Under the pieces are notes generated by a model, which saw only the letters and a program-made list of their open reading frames with translations, did no database searches and was not told where the DNA came from. Shown here piece by piece: positions 18,348-28,650 of a DNA stretch of 64,000 nucleotides; the stretch's first letter is position 1; each line of letters opens with the position of its first letter. Source of the DNA: Leptospira sp. WS58.C1 (lineage in GTDB: Bacteria; Spirochaetota; Leptospiria; Leptospirales; Leptospiraceae). Location: the NCBI RefSeq assembly GCF_040833995.1, contig NZ_CP162137.1:1329001-1393000 (forward strand), in the 5' to 3' direction. The position numbers and the translations under genes are program-made.

Positions 18348-18752
18348 ATGAGGGAAAAATTACAAAAGATCGCCCTTAATGAAAAAGCTAAAGCTTCTAA
18401 GATAATCGGATCGGAGAAAGGGAATTCGGGAACCGATCCCAAAAGAGACGAGGGGCCTGGTTCTAAAATTTACAAGGCCATTGACGAGGCTCTCGCAGAT
18501 CTCAGATATTATTTTTTAGAAGGCGAATACAAAGACAGGGTCGCCGACTTATTTAATCGTAACGAAAGCCAGTTCGATCGATTAGGGATCACTCCCAGAA
18601 GATTTTTAGAGTTCGCCAGAGAGTCTTTCGATCGTTTTAAACAATTACAGAAAAAAATGCCTTTGGAGCCAATGAACAAAAAAGGTTGGGAATATCTGGA
18701 AAGAAGTTTGTTGGAACTGATCGGCAAACTGAACGATAAATTTAATAAATAA
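18348..18752 (+). CDS. Small hypothetical helical protein
   Basis: A 134-residue charged, helix-rich protein; no family recognised. The ATG at 18348 was chosen because GAGG lies 5 bases upstream. In-frame TTGs at 18291 and 18309 would add 19 or 13 Lys-rich residues, the latter also preceded by GAGG but at a longer distance. There is no signal peptide or membrane segment, so it is probably cytoplasmic. It is followed immediately by a strong terminator, which marks it as the last gene of its transcript. Confidence 0.6.
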   Translation: MREKLQKIALNEKAKASKIIGSEKGNSGTDPKRDEGPGSKIYKAIDEALADLRYYFLEGEYKDRVADLFNRNESQFDRLGITPRRFLEFARESFDRFKQLQKKMPLEPMNKKGWEYLERSLLELIGKLNDKFNK

Positions 18753-18780
18753 AAAAGCCGCAGGACTCTGCGGCTTTTTT
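18751..18780. terminator. Strong bidirectional rho-independent terminator
   Basis: A 13-bp perfect stem: AAAAAAGCCGCAG (18751-18763), loop GACT, CTGCGGCTTTTTT (18768-18780). A and T tracts flank the GC core on both sides, so it works in both directions. It overlaps the stop codon of the upstream hypothetical gene and lies just past the stop of the convergent lyase gene. Confidence 0.93.
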
Positions 18781-18802
18781 ATTTGTAGGCATATCTAAAA
18801 GA

Positions 18803-19792
<990 letters not shown>

Positions 19793-19895
19793 AAAAGTAC
19801 CTTTTGAGTTTTTGCGATTTTAGCCTAGCTCGGCTGTCTTAGAACAGGGTTTTCAGAAAAGGCCTTCCAGGCAACGGATTTTTGGAAGTGTTGGC

Positions 19896-20828
19896 TCAAG
19901 CTTCTAAGAGTTGTAGAATGACCGCTTTCTGTGCATCCAGTCGATTCTCCGCCTGTTGGAAGATGATGGATCTAGGACTTCTGACCACATCTCTAGTGAT
20001 CTCGTATCCTGAGTGGATAGGCATATCATGCATCACCTTTGCCTTGGTCTCTTTTAATAATGCCTCGTTAATTTGAAAAGGCATCATTAGGTTCATCCGC
20101 TCCTTTTTCTTATCCGCGAACGCAGGATCATTGAAGAACTCCATGTCCACCCAGGTATCCGTATAAATATAATCCGCATTTTTTACGGAACGAATCAGGT
20201 CCGTCTCCCATTGGATGGTGCCCTTCTTCTTGGCTCTTTCCACGGTCTCTTGGTCTATATTTTCCGTCTCAGCGATCGGAGTGAGAAGTGTGAGTTCCAT
20301 TCCTAAAGCGGAAGTGATCCCAATCAGCGAATTCACTACGTTATTATGCACGCCGATATAGGTGAGCTTTAACTCTTTAAGAGGTTTAGGATTGTCCATT
20401 ACGATTGTAAGAATATCCGCGAGAGACTGGCAAGGGTGGAATTTATTACAACATCCGTTGATAACCGGCACCTGAGAACCTGACTTTAACTGTAAAAGTT
20501 CTTCGTGTTTTCTCATCCGGGCCATGATAACGGAAACGTTTCTGGAAAGATATTCCGCTTCCAGGTCGATGTCGGAGAGTAGAAAGTTAGAAGTCATCCA
20601 ATCCAAATAGATCGCATGTCCTCCCATCTCGGTCATTGCTACTTCGAAGGAAACTCTGGTACGAGTGCTCGTCTTTTGGAAGAGCATAGCAAGCGTCCTA
20701 CCTGTCATATGCCCCAGATAATTAGCCCTATGATTTTTGACATGTACGGCAAATTGCAAAAGGTCTAGGACCTCGGCGTCAGACCAATCTAGCCAAGAGA
20801 TAAGATGTTTAATTTTAGGACTTTCCAT
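19896..20828 (-). CDS. Ornithine carbamoyltransferase homologue with atypical amino-acid site
   Basis: A 310-residue member of the aspartate/ornithine carbamoyltransferase family. The carbamoyl-phosphate motif TSTRTR (53-58) and the HPCQSLAD motif (131-138) are intact. The two OTC signatures that hold ornithine are altered: the SMG loop reads D-M-E (228-230) and the HCLP motif reads H-D-M-P (267-270). The fold and carbamoyl-phosphate binding are therefore secure, but the amino acceptor may not be plain ornithine. No other arginine gene is adjacent. An argF label would be defensible but is withheld because of these changes. Confidence 0.8.
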   Translation of the reverse strand: MESPKIKHLISWLDWSDAEVLDLLQFAVHVKNHRANYLGHMTGRTLAMLFQKTSTRTRVSFEVAMTEMGGHAIYLDWMTSNFLLSDIDLEAEYLSRNVSVIMARMRKHEELLQLKSGSQVPVINGCCNKFHPCQSLADILTIVMDNPKPLKELKLTYIGVHNNVVNSLIGITSALGMELTLLTPIAETENIDQETVERAKKKGTIQWETDLIRSVKNADYIYTDTWVDMEFFNDPAFADKKKERMNLMMPFQINEALLKETKAKVMHDMPIHSGYEITRDVVRSPRSIIFQQAENRLDAQKAVILQLLEA

Positions 20829-21123
20829 AGACCGCTAAACTATTACAGTCTAAAAAATCAACGCTGCTGGATTCGACAATCTCAAAACTCTGGGAGATAG
20901 GCGAGGAAAAAGGGGAGGGAAGCAAATCTCCCTCCCTAAGTGTTTTCCGGGGAAAAAAGCGTGATCCAATCTTTTTTACAAGAAATGAATTCGGCCGGAA
21001 TAGTAAGACCTTTCGGTTACGCCGGTTTTACCGAAGGAATACGAATCCGTGAAGAATTAGGCTCTGTTTTCATGCTGACAAGGGCCATCGTTTCAAAAAC
21101 GTTTCCTATTAGAGAGGGGAACC

Positions 21124-22749
21124 GTGTCGGAAAGCGTTATTGGCCAGAATATAGTGGAAGAAGAAACCAAACGTAGGAGAACCTTCGCAATCATTGCCCA
21201 TCCGGACGCGGGTAAGACCACCCTGACCGAAAAGCTTCTTTTATACGGAGGCGCTATCCAACTTGCGGGAGCGGTGAAGGCACGTAAAAACCGTAAGGCG
21301 GCAACTTCCGATTGGATGGAAATGGAAAAGGAGAAGGGAATCTCCATTACTTCCGCTGCACTTCAGTTCGAGTACAAAAATCATGTATTAAATTTATTGG
21401 ATACTCCGGGTCACGAAGACTTCTCCGAAGATACCTACCGCACATTGATTGCCGCAGACACCGCAGTGATGGTATTAGACGCAGGTAAGGGAGTGGAACC
21501 TCAAACGATCAAATTGTTTAAAGTCTGTAGAGATCGTGGGATACCGATCGTTACGTTCGTAAACAAGATGGACCGCCCTACTAAAACAATGTTCGAACTT
21601 TTAGACGAGATCGAAAAAGTTTTAGGCATCACTGCTATCCCGATGGTATGGCCGATCGGAACCGGAGTGGATTTCAGCGGTGTATATAATCGTGTGGATA
21701 AAAAGATCTACACTTACGACAAAACACCCGGTGGTTCCCAAAAGTCTGCATTCCAAAGTTCCGGGATAGAAGATAAAAATCTGGATACGATGTTCGAAGA
21801 CTGGGTCTTAAAACAGTTTCGAGAAGAAGTGGAACTGGTGGAAGAAGGGATTGCAGCTTTCTCCTTAGATGCGTTTTTAAATTCTCAGATCACTCCCGTG
21901 TTTTTCGGATCCGCAGTGAATAATTTTGGGATCCAGTTGTTCTTAGATCATTTTTTAGAGATCGCTCCTCCACCTTTATATTTCCCTTTGAAAAATGGAG
22001 ATCGTTTGGATCCGATCACTACTCCATTCAGCGGATTCGTATTCAAAGTCCAAGCCAATATGAATAAGGCTCACAGAGATAGGATCGCATTCTTGCGCGT
22101 TTGTTCCGGTAAGTTTGAAAGAGGATTGAACGTGAATCATGGAAGATTAGGAAAACCTGTTAAACTTTCTTCTTCTTTTGCGTTTTTTGGACAGGACAGG
22201 AACACTGTGGATGAGGCGTATCCGGGTGATATCATCGGTCTAGTAAATCCGGGAACGTATTCCATCGGAGATATATTGGCGAGCGGGAAAGTCCCCGATC
22301 TAAAACCTCTTCCTGTGTTTGCTCCTGAAATTTTTGCAACACTTTCCTGTGTAGAAACAGGCGCACTCAAAAGTTTCCGAAAAGGGATCGAACAATTAGC
22401 GGAAGAAGGTATTCTTCACTTATTCACTTCTCAAACTGTGGGTGGTGGATTACCGGTGATCGGCGCAATGGGTCAGTTACAATTCGAGGTTTTCAGAAGA
22501 AGGTTACAAGACGAATATTCCGCTCCTACAAATATCAATATTCTTCCTTACCAAGTCTCTTGTTGGCTGCCGGAAGAAGATATTCCTAATGTTCCGCCTG
22601 GTTCCAATCTTGTGACGGATAGCCTAGGAAGGGCAGCTCTTCTATTCGATTCGGAATGGGAGAAAGGGTATTTCCAAAAGAAAAATCCTGAGATCAGGTT
22701 ATTGGATTATCCTACCCAAGACGTCTCTGAGTTAAACCAAGAATATTAA
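21124..22749 (+). CDS. prfC: Peptide chain release factor 3 (RF3)
   Basis: A 541-residue translational GTPase. The G1 P-loop is AHPDAGKTT, the switch II DTPGHEDFSEDTYRTL is typical of RF3, and the G4 motif is NKMD. The KGISITSAALQF switch I region is also RF3-like rather than EF-G-like, and the length fits RF3. It recycles RF1/RF2 after peptide release. The start is a GTG preceded by GAGGGGA. A short overlapping upstream ORF (20940-21176) was judged spurious. Confidence 0.94.
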   Translation: MSESVIGQNIVEEETKRRRTFAIIAHPDAGKTTLTEKLLLYGGAIQLAGAVKARKNRKAATSDWMEMEKEKGISITSAALQFEYKNHVLNLLDTPGHEDFSEDTYRTLIAADTAVMVLDAGKGVEPQTIKLFKVCRDRGIPIVTFVNKMDRPTKTMFELLDEIEKVLGITAIPMVWPIGTGVDFSGVYNRVDKKIYTYDKTPGGSQKSAFQSSGIEDKNLDTMFEDWVLKQFREEVELVEEGIAAFSLDAFLNSQITPVFFGSAVNNFGIQLFLDHFLEIAPPPLYFPLKNGDRLDPITTPFSGFVFKVQANMNKAHRDRIAFLRVCSGKFERGLNVNHGRLGKPVKLSSSFAFFGQDRNTVDEAYPGDIIGLVNPGTYSIGDILASGKVPDLKPLPVFAPEIFATLSCVETGALKSFRKGIEQLAEEGILHLFTSQTVGGGLPVIGAMGQLQFEVFRRRLQDEYSAPTNINILPYQVSCWLPEEDIPNVPPGSNLVTDSLGRAALLFDSEWEKGYFQKKNPEIRLLDYPTQDVSELNQEY

Positions 22750-22811
22750 ACGTTAAGATCCTACCGTAATCGGCCATCGGTGAATTTGGATTCCAAGTTG
22801 CAAGCGGAATG

Positions 22812-22862
22812 GGTAAAATGCGCCCCCACCCTGGCTTTGGGAGGGGGGAGTGGCCCGTGGGA
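22812..22862. repeat. GC-rich dispersed repeat, copy 1 (reverse orientation)
   Basis: Read on the minus strand this stretch has CCCAC, then GCC, then a run of CCCCCCTCCC, followed by CCAGGGTGGGGGCGCATTTTAC. It aligns with 42545-42597 on the plus strand, which has the same CCAGGGTGGGGG core and a following TTTTAC. Both copies lie in non-coding gaps that also contain the short GGAATTCC palindromes. Confidence 0.6.
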
Positions 22863-22918
22863 AGTCCGGAATTCGCTTATCACAGAACTGAGTTTTCCGC
22901 AAGTCGATTTGCTCCGTT

Positions 22919-22934
22919 TGTAGGAGTTCCTACA
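22919..22934. repeat. Short palindromic repeat, GGAGTTCC core
   Basis: TGTAGGAGTTCCTACA, a near-perfect 16-base palindrome. It belongs to a family of nine intergenic copies in this window; the family is summarised in the findings. Confidence 0.7.
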
Positions 22935-23240
22935 TAGAAAGAGATACAGCAAACGTTGTTAGATATTGAAAACCGACTTTATGAGAGTTTTTTTGAAAAA
23001 TTACAAGAAAATGCAGGCAATCATTAATGAGTTCTAATCCTTTCAGCCTAGTTTTTTATCCTAAAATTTCTTTCTAACGAAAATAAATAATTTCCTGTAG
23101 TGTGGTGTAAATTCCCCGCGTCGTATATACTGTATTTGCACCAGATGATTCAGGGCGGGATGGAAACATTCCGCTTTTTTTTGTCTTCTCAATTCGTTAC
23201 ATCTGAATCAAGAAACTCCAACACGGCAGGCCATAAACCC

Positions 23241-23258
23241 TTGTTGGAATTCCAACAA
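23241..23258. repeat. Short palindromic repeat, perfect GGAATTCC copy
   Basis: TTGTTGGAATTCCAACAA, an 18-base perfect palindrome directly before a CACAGAG-family right arm. It is the most symmetric member of the nine-copy family. Confidence 0.75.
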
Positions 23259-23292
23259 ACTCTCCGTGTTCTCTGTGCGAAATTCCTAAAAC

Positions 23293-23324
23293 AAAAAAGC
23301 CCCGACGTTACCGCCGAGGCTTTT
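23293..23324 (-). terminator. Rho-independent terminator for the Fe-S membrane protein gene
   Basis: On the minus strand, AAAAGCCTCG pairs with CGGGGCTTTT through one G-U wobble, giving a 10-bp stem with a 10-base loop and a run of six U. It lies 25 bases past the stop of the gene at 23350-25431. Confidence 0.8.
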
Positions 23325-23349
23325 CCTATAAGAGAAGATAGACTTCTTC

Positions 23350-25431
23350 TTATTTCAAGTTTTCCGCGACTAACTCCGCGATATCTTTTACTTTTACCTC
23401 TTCGATCTTTCCTTCTTGTTTTACACCGTCTGTGATCATAGTGATACAGAAAGGACAAGCGGTCGCGATCGTAGTCGCTCCGGTATCCAGAAGCTGATTG
23501 GATCTTTTGAAGTTGACCCTTTCGCCATGCTCTTCCATCCACATTTGAGCTCCACCTGCACCGCAGCAGAGTCCTTTTGTGTGGTGGTCGACAGGTTCTG
23601 CGAGTTTTCCACCGGATACCTTTTTGACCAGGTCTCTTGGGTTCTCGTAGTTGTCGTTATACCTTCCGATATAACAAGAGTCGTGGTAGGTATACTTACC
23701 TGCATTTGCATCTTCTGCGACGCCTACATCGATCTTTCCGTCTTTAGCAAGTTCGTTGATGAACTCGGAGTGGTGAACCACTTCGAAGTTTCCGCCGAAC
23801 TGAGGATATTCATTCTTAATCGTGTTATAGCAGTGAGGACAAGCGGTTACAACCTTTTTCACATTGTATCCGTTCATTGTGTCCACGTTTGCCTGTGCGA
23901 GTGTCTGGTAGAGATATTCGTTACCACCTCTACGTGCGGAATCTCCGGAACATCCTTCTTCCGTTCCTAAGATACCGAACTTAACGTCGGCCTTCTGCAT
24001 AATTTTTACGAAAGATTGAGCGATCCTTTTGTTACGATCGTCAAAAGCTCCCGCACAACCTACCCAGTATAGAACGTCCACATTGGAATCTTCTGCCATG
24101 GTTTTTACACCAAGACCTTCCGCCCAATCCGCTCTGGAGTGCGCGGCAACACCCCAAGGGTTGGAGTTGTTTTCCATGTTTACGAATGCACCTTGTAATT
24201 CGGCAGGGAAGTTGGACTCGACAAGCACCAAATGTCTTCTCATTTCCATGATCGCGTTTACTTGGTTGTTTCCAACTGGGCAAGCTTCGACACATGCGTA
24301 ACAAGTAGTACATCCCCAAAGAGCTTCTTCGGAGAGGCCCTCGTATTTTCCAATGACAGCGGTGTCTAGTGCGGCAACTGCATCGGCAGCGCCTTCCGGA
24401 TTGGTCTCTCTGATCTTGACCACTTCCGGCATTTTGTCCATAAGCGCATGTTTTAATTCCACGATGATCGCTTTAGGGTTCAAAACTTTTCCTGTACGGT
24501 TCGCAGGACATTGCACCTGACAACGACCGCACTCGATACAAGAAAGTCCGTCTAGAAGGTTCGGCCATGGGAAATCTTCCGTTCTATTCACTCCCCAAAC
24601 AGCGGTCTCATCTTCCAAATTTAATTTGGAAAGAGCGCCTTTCGGAGTATCCGATTGCAGGAAATAGTTAAATGGAGCGAAGATCAAGTGTGCGTGTTTG
24701 GATGTCGGAACATACAACATGAACGCGAATACGGAAAGAATATGGGTCCACCACATGATTTGGAAAACCAAGTCAGCGGAAGAATATTCCACACCGATCG
24801 CTTCCCAAACTGCTCCGATACCTGCTGCAATTGGAGCCGCATCATGGAATGGGTTTGCGTATTCTGCACCGACTGCTCTTGCTCCTTCTCCCAATAGGGT
24901 AGAGATCATGAGTAGGGAGATCATTCCGATTACGATTGCAGAAGCAGGTGAATGAACATCTAACCCTTTTGCTTTTTGGATCCAACGTCTCCATGCGAAG
25001 AATCCGAGTCCCACTAATACTAAGATGGAAACCACTTGGAGGACTGCTTCGTAATAATGGTTCGCAGTTTCTCCGAATACACTTCCTACTAAGGTGAATT
25101 TGTATGGATCATCCAACGCATATCCAAATACACCGGAGATGAACTGACTGGTTGTATGCAGTAGGTAAGTGACGAATCCGTAAAATACGAATGCGTGCAT
25201 GATACCGCGTAATGGTTCTTTGAAGTTCTTTTTTTGTAAGATTACGTTTAGTAGGAAACTTTTGATCCGGAATCCCCAGTTTTTGTGTTCCAGGAAGTTT
25301 TCGGTTCCATTAGCCTTTCTAGCATTAAATACAAGATTTAATCTGTAGAGAACGGCACGAACGAACACAACATTTGCTACGATAAACAGAGCCGTGAAGA
25401 TCACGTGGAAGGCGATTTGAGAAATGGCCAT
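23350..25431 (-). CDS. Membrane-bound iron-sulfur heterodisulfide-reductase-like (FadF/HdrD-type) electron transfer protein
   Basis: A 693-residue fusion. The N-terminal 270 residues form several membrane helices like a cytochrome-b/NarI-type anchor. Two 4Fe-4S motifs follow (CIECGRCQVQCP and CTTCYACVEACP), then two Cys-rich CCG domains (TACPHCYNT with CCGAGGAQMW, and the final ATACPFC). This is the layout of HdrD/GlpC-like proteins that pass electrons between soluble carriers such as ETF and the quinone pool. No ETF or acyl-CoA dehydrogenase gene is adjacent. Expression is monocistronic, ending at the terminator 23293-23324. Confidence 0.85.
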   Translation of the reverse strand: MAISQIAFHVIFTALFIVANVVFVRAVLYRLNLVFNARKANGTENFLEHKNWGFRIKSFLLNVILQKKNFKEPLRGIMHAFVFYGFVTYLLHTTSQFISGVFGYALDDPYKFTLVGSVFGETANHYYEAVLQVVSILVLVGLGFFAWRRWIQKAKGLDVHSPASAIVIGMISLLMISTLLGEGARAVGAEYANPFHDAAPIAAGIGAVWEAIGVEYSSADLVFQIMWWTHILSVFAFMLYVPTSKHAHLIFAPFNYFLQSDTPKGALSKLNLEDETAVWGVNRTEDFPWPNLLDGLSCIECGRCQVQCPANRTGKVLNPKAIIVELKHALMDKMPEVVKIRETNPEGAADAVAALDTAVIGKYEGLSEEALWGCTTCYACVEACPVGNNQVNAIMEMRRHLVLVESNFPAELQGAFVNMENNSNPWGVAAHSRADWAEGLGVKTMAEDSNVDVLYWVGCAGAFDDRNKRIAQSFVKIMQKADVKFGILGTEEGCSGDSARRGGNEYLYQTLAQANVDTMNGYNVKKVVTACPHCYNTIKNEYPQFGGNFEVVHHSEFINELAKDGKIDVGVAEDANAGKYTYHDSCYIGRYNDNYENPRDLVKKVSGGKLAEPVDHHTKGLCCGAGGAQMWMEEHGERVNFKRSNQLLDTGATTIATACPFCITMITDGVKQEGKIEEVKVKDIAELVAENLK

Positions 25432-25525
25432 AGTTTTTCAGGTTACCCTTTGTATTTGGATGGTCTTTCATAGCAGGCTACTGATTAGGATGTGGCCTGT
25501 CCAGGAAAAAAGATACTTAGCCTCC

Positions 25526-25543
25526 TTGTGGGAATTCCTACAT
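25526..25543. repeat. Short palindromic repeat, GGAATTCC core
   Basis: TTGTGGGAATTCCTACAT, an imperfect copy of the nine-member palindrome family, in the gap between the divergent Fe-S protein and mqnC genes. Confidence 0.65.
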
Positions 25544-25697
25544 GTAAAGAAAAGGCCCGGTCCCTTCTTACTTGAAATTGTGTACATTTTTAACTGCGAC
25601 TCAATCGCAATAAATGAGAATACAATGTAAAAAGGACGTGCATTTTTGAATAAAGAGAAAACTTTGAAGAAGTTAAAGAAGAGAACTTTCCATCCAG

Positions 25698-26798
25698 ATG
25701 AGCCGAATATTCCCAAATCATCCCACAGATTCCATATTAGAAAAAGCCTTAGATGGAGAACGAATTTCTCCGGGGGAGGCATTGGAGCTGTATGAATCCG
25801 GAGACCATCTTAAAATTATGGCGACCGCTAGGACCTTGAGAGAGAGGATTCTGCCAAATACGAGTGCAAGCTACACGATGTTTCGAGTAGTGAATTATAC
25901 GAATTATTGTAACGTAGAATGTAACTTCTGCTCCTTCATGGACGAGATCGGTAATGGAAAAGGGTACGTTCTTTCTAAAGAAGAAATATTAGAAAAAATG
26001 GATTATGCCGTTTCGGAAGGAGCGGACCAAATGTTTTTGCAAGGCGGTGTGTATCCGGATTTGCCTTTCGATTATTATTTGGATGTGATCTCTGCCGTAA
26101 AATCCAAATACCCCGAGATGCATATCCGTGCGTTCTCTCCTGTTGAAATTATCAATTTAGAAAAGATCACAGGTAAATCTTTATTCGAAGTTTTGCAAAT
26201 TTTGAAGTCTGTCGGTTTGGATTCCGTTCCCGGAGCAGGCGCTGAAATTTTAACGGATAGAATGAGAAACATCATCTCTCCTAAAAAAGCCACCACCGAA
26301 GAGTGGGTTCGTGCGATGGAAACCTGTCATGAAGCGGGACTCCCGGGAAGCGCCAATATCGTGTTCGGTTCCGAAGAAACCAAAGAAGAAGTTATAGAAC
26401 ATCTCACTGTGGTGCGTAATCTTCAGGATCGGACAGGCGGATTTCTTTCTTTTATTCCTTGGACTTTCCAACCTCAGACTAAAAGATTTAAAGTAAGAGC
26501 AGTTTCCACACAAGAGTATCTGAAAGTACTCGGGATCTGCAGGATCTTTTTAGACAATATTAAACATATTGAAACTTCCGTTATGGTGCTTGGAAAAGGT
26601 GTGGGGCAGTTGGCTCTTACGAGCGGCGCGGATGATATTTCTTCCGTAGTGATCGAGGAAAATGTGTTACGTTCCTTCGGTTTGAAGACGGAAAAAGAAG
26701 CGGTCAAATTTCTGAAAGAAGGCGGATTTACTCCCAAAAGAAGAGACCTTCTCTATAATTACGAAAGATACGAGGGAAGGGAACTTTCCGCAGTATGA
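25698..26798 (+). CDS. mqnC: Cyclic dehypoxanthinyl futalosine synthase (radical SAM)
   Basis: A 366-residue radical SAM enzyme with CNVECNFC binding the 4Fe-4S cluster. Segments [18 protein letters not shown] and GAGAEIL and the FIPWTFQP motif match MqnC of the futalosine menaquinone pathway rather than MqnE or CofH. It cyclises dehypoxanthine futalosine, so this organism probably makes menaquinone by the futalosine route. The ATG start has no strong ribosome site nearby. The partner genes mqnA, mqnD and mqnE are not in the window. Confidence 0.9.
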   Translation: MSRIFPNHPTDSILEKALDGERISPGEALELYESGDHLKIMATARTLRERILPNTSASYTMFRVVNYTNYCNVECNFCSFMDEIGNGKGYVLSKEEILEKMDYAVSEGADQMFLQGGVYPDLPFDYYLDVISAVKSKYPEMHIRAFSPVEIINLEKITGKSLFEVLQILKSVGLDSVPGAGAEILTDRMRNIISPKKATTEEWVRAMETCHEAGLPGSANIVFGSEETKEEVIEHLTVVRNLQDRTGGFLSFIPWTFQPQTKRFKVRAVSTQEYLKVLGICRIFLDNIKHIETSVMVLGKGVGQLALTSGADDISSVVIEENVLRSFGLKTEKEAVKFLKEGGFTPKRRDLLYNYERYEGRELSAV

Positions 26799-26889
26799 TC
26801 TTTTTTGGTAAGATGATATTTTTTTCCAAAAATCCAAGTGACTTCAGTCCGTTACCTTTCCTAAATAGATAGATTCGAACGGGGGAAGA

Positions 26890-27288
26890 ATGAAAAAATT
26901 TTTGAGCTCTAAAATACTACAGTTATCCGCGATTTGTGGCTTTTTATTCTTTGTATCGAATTGTTTGGATTCACAACGAGATCGGATTCAGATGGATACG
27001 GGAGTCAGCGTAAAAACCTTAGGTCCTCATAAATACCAATTCGTGGCCATCGGAAGAGCCTCTGTTCCTTCCGTCGAAGAGCAGGACTTTTTCAAAATGA
27101 AAAAAACTTCCTGCGAGGCTGCAAAACTGCAAGTCACCCAAAGACTGGACGAGTTGGAATCGGACCAGAAGCATAGACAATTCTTCTTGGAACAAAAAGA
27201 GCAGAAATATTTCGGTGACGGAGAATACTGCGAGCTTACTTATATATACGAACTTCCTCCGGCCAAGAAACAGAAAGATCAACCTTAG
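26890..27288 (+). CDS. Small putative lipoprotein
   Basis: A 132-residue protein with a basic N-terminus, a hydrophobic core and a lipobox-like FVSNC at about residue 25, so it is probably lipid-anchored. The mature part contains a VAIGRAS strand and a helix rich in Gln, Glu and Lys. No family recognised. GGGGGAAGA precedes the ATG. Its last 53 bases overlap the 3' end of the convergent diguanylate cyclase gene, so the two mRNAs are antisense to each other at their ends. Confidence 0.7.
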   Translation: MKKFLSSKILQLSAICGFLFFVSNCLDSQRDRIQMDTGVSVKTLGPHKYQFVAIGRASVPSVEEQDFFKMKKTSCEAAKLQVTQRLDELESDQKHRQFFLEQKEQKYFGDGEYCELTYIYELPPAKKQKDQP

Positions 27289-28486
27289 TATTCAGCTTCG
27301 TAGCTTCTACTATCGTTACTCGGTTCCTACCGGCGGATTTGGATTTATATAATCCCGAGTCTATGGATTGGTATAGATCGTCGAAAGTAAAATCCTCATC
27401 ATAAGATAGAATGGCAGCGCCTATGGATACGGTGATATTCACCGGCTTGCCGTTCGTATCTTGGATGGAAAGTGGATGAGATTCCACACCTTTCCGCAAA
27501 GACTCGCATAAAGTTTTTAGACTTTTAGGATCTACCGAATCCAAAAGAACACAGAACTCATCTCCACCGATTCGCGCACAAATATCCGTGGACCTGACTC
27601 TGGATTTCATGACTGCGGAAAGAGTTTGCAGAGCCTCGTCACCGACCATGTGTCCGTACTTATCATTGATCTCTTTTAAATGATCCAGATCCAAGATCAC
27701 AAGTGCCATTTGGAACTGATGGCGTCTTGCTCTCTTCTTGAAGATATCGAATTGTTCTATCAAATACCTGCGGTTATAAAGATCGGTGAGATCGTCCAAG
27801 TTGGAGATCATTCTAATATGCAGATTTTTGGCCTTAAGCCTGAGAACGGCACCGTATAATTTTCTTTTATCTCGGTAATCCATAGTTCTCCAATAATTCA
27901 TGATCACATTTCCGAAAGTACCTACGAAAAGATAGGTGAGAAGGATCGGAAATTCTTTCATTACTTCAATAGGAGAATCTCCCAAGTAGCAGATACCTAG
28001 GAACATCAGACAGAATACTAAATTTGTGGCAACCGCTGTGGTAGTGGTCAACCAAAGAAGAAGATTCATACTGAGTAAGATCGCAGATGCCTGATGTAGA
28101 TAGACATCGTAGTGGACCTTATCCAAATATAAGAAAGGAAAGAATGAAATAAGAAGTGTAGAAGAAGTCCAAACTTTGTAGAATTCCAGTTTTTTAGGGA
28201 CCCAATCCTTTTTACGGGCATGTCTCCATAAAAAAACAAGGGAAAGAACGATTAACGTGATCCTGCTGGATTGAAGAAAAAGGAGAGATTCGTCTTCGAA
28301 GTCTCGCGAATTGGGCAGAAAATAAGTGATTAAACTGATTACGATACAGAGAGAATAGTGGGCAACCAAAGATTGGCGAATTTCGCTCCAATTGGTCTCT
28401 AAAAATCCTTGAGGATATCGATTAAAGAAGATTCGCTTTGACAGTAAGCGAATTCTTCGGTCTATGCCTGGGAACCACTTGAACAT
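27236..28486 (-). CDS. Membrane-bound diguanylate cyclase (GGDEF)
   Basis: A 416-residue protein with about six N-terminal membrane helices (residues 35-205) and a C-terminal GGDEF domain. The active-site motif is intact (RIGGDEF), as are the DLDHLKEINDKYGH metal/nucleotide motif and SIGAA. An inhibitory I-site RxxD is present as RSTD five residues before GGDEF. It should make cyclic di-GMP with product inhibition, controlled by an unrecognised membrane sensor. It overlaps the convergent lipoprotein gene by 53 bases. Confidence 0.9.
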   Translation of the reverse strand: MFKWFPGIDRRIRLLSKRIFFNRYPQGFLETNWSEIRQSLVAHYSLCIVISLITYFLPNSRDFEDESLLFLQSSRITLIVLSLVFLWRHARKKDWVPKKLEFYKVWTSSTLLISFFPFLYLDKVHYDVYLHQASAILLSMNLLLWLTTTTAVATNLVFCLMFLGICYLGDSPIEVMKEFPILLTYLFVGTFGNVIMNYWRTMDYRDKRKLYGAVLRLKAKNLHIRMISNLDDLTDLYNRRYLIEQFDIFKKRARRHQFQMALVILDLDHLKEINDKYGHMVGDEALQTLSAVMKSRVRSTDICARIGGDEFCVLLDSVDPKSLKTLCESLRKGVESHPLSIQDTNGKPVNITVSIGAAILSYDEDFTFDDLYQSIDSGLYKSKSAGRNRVTIVEATKLNTKVDLSVSWPEEVRIYK

Positions 28487-28650
28487 TTGTTTTTATTTCC
28501 GCATGGAAGGTCTCTTGGATAAAAACCTCCATAATAAGACCAGCGTTCGAATAGAACCTATCTTGCGGCAAGGAAGAATCCGAATTTAGTCAAAAAAATT
28601 CCAGACAAAAGATTGGCGTATTTGTCAGAAGATTGGAATACCGACAAAAC

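Larger units (their letters stand above)
22750..23292. other. Long intergenic gap holding three dispersed repeat families
   Basis: This gap between convergent prfC and the Fe-S membrane protein has no convincing gene. It contains a CCACCC/GGGGG-type repeat (22812-22862), two short GGAATTCC-type palindromes (22919-22934 and 23241-23258) and one right arm of the CACAGAG repeat (23261-23282). It ends at the minus-strand terminator at 23293-23324. Confidence 0.6.

Noticed and set aside
20940..21176. Short ORF (78 codons) ahead of and overlapping prfC
   Set aside because: No ribosome site, no recognisable motif, and it overlaps a securely assigned gene by 53 bases.
24029..24301. Plus-strand ORFs opposite the Fe-S membrane protein
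   Set aside because: They mirror conserved Cys-rich coding sequence on the minus strand and encode nothing recognisable.
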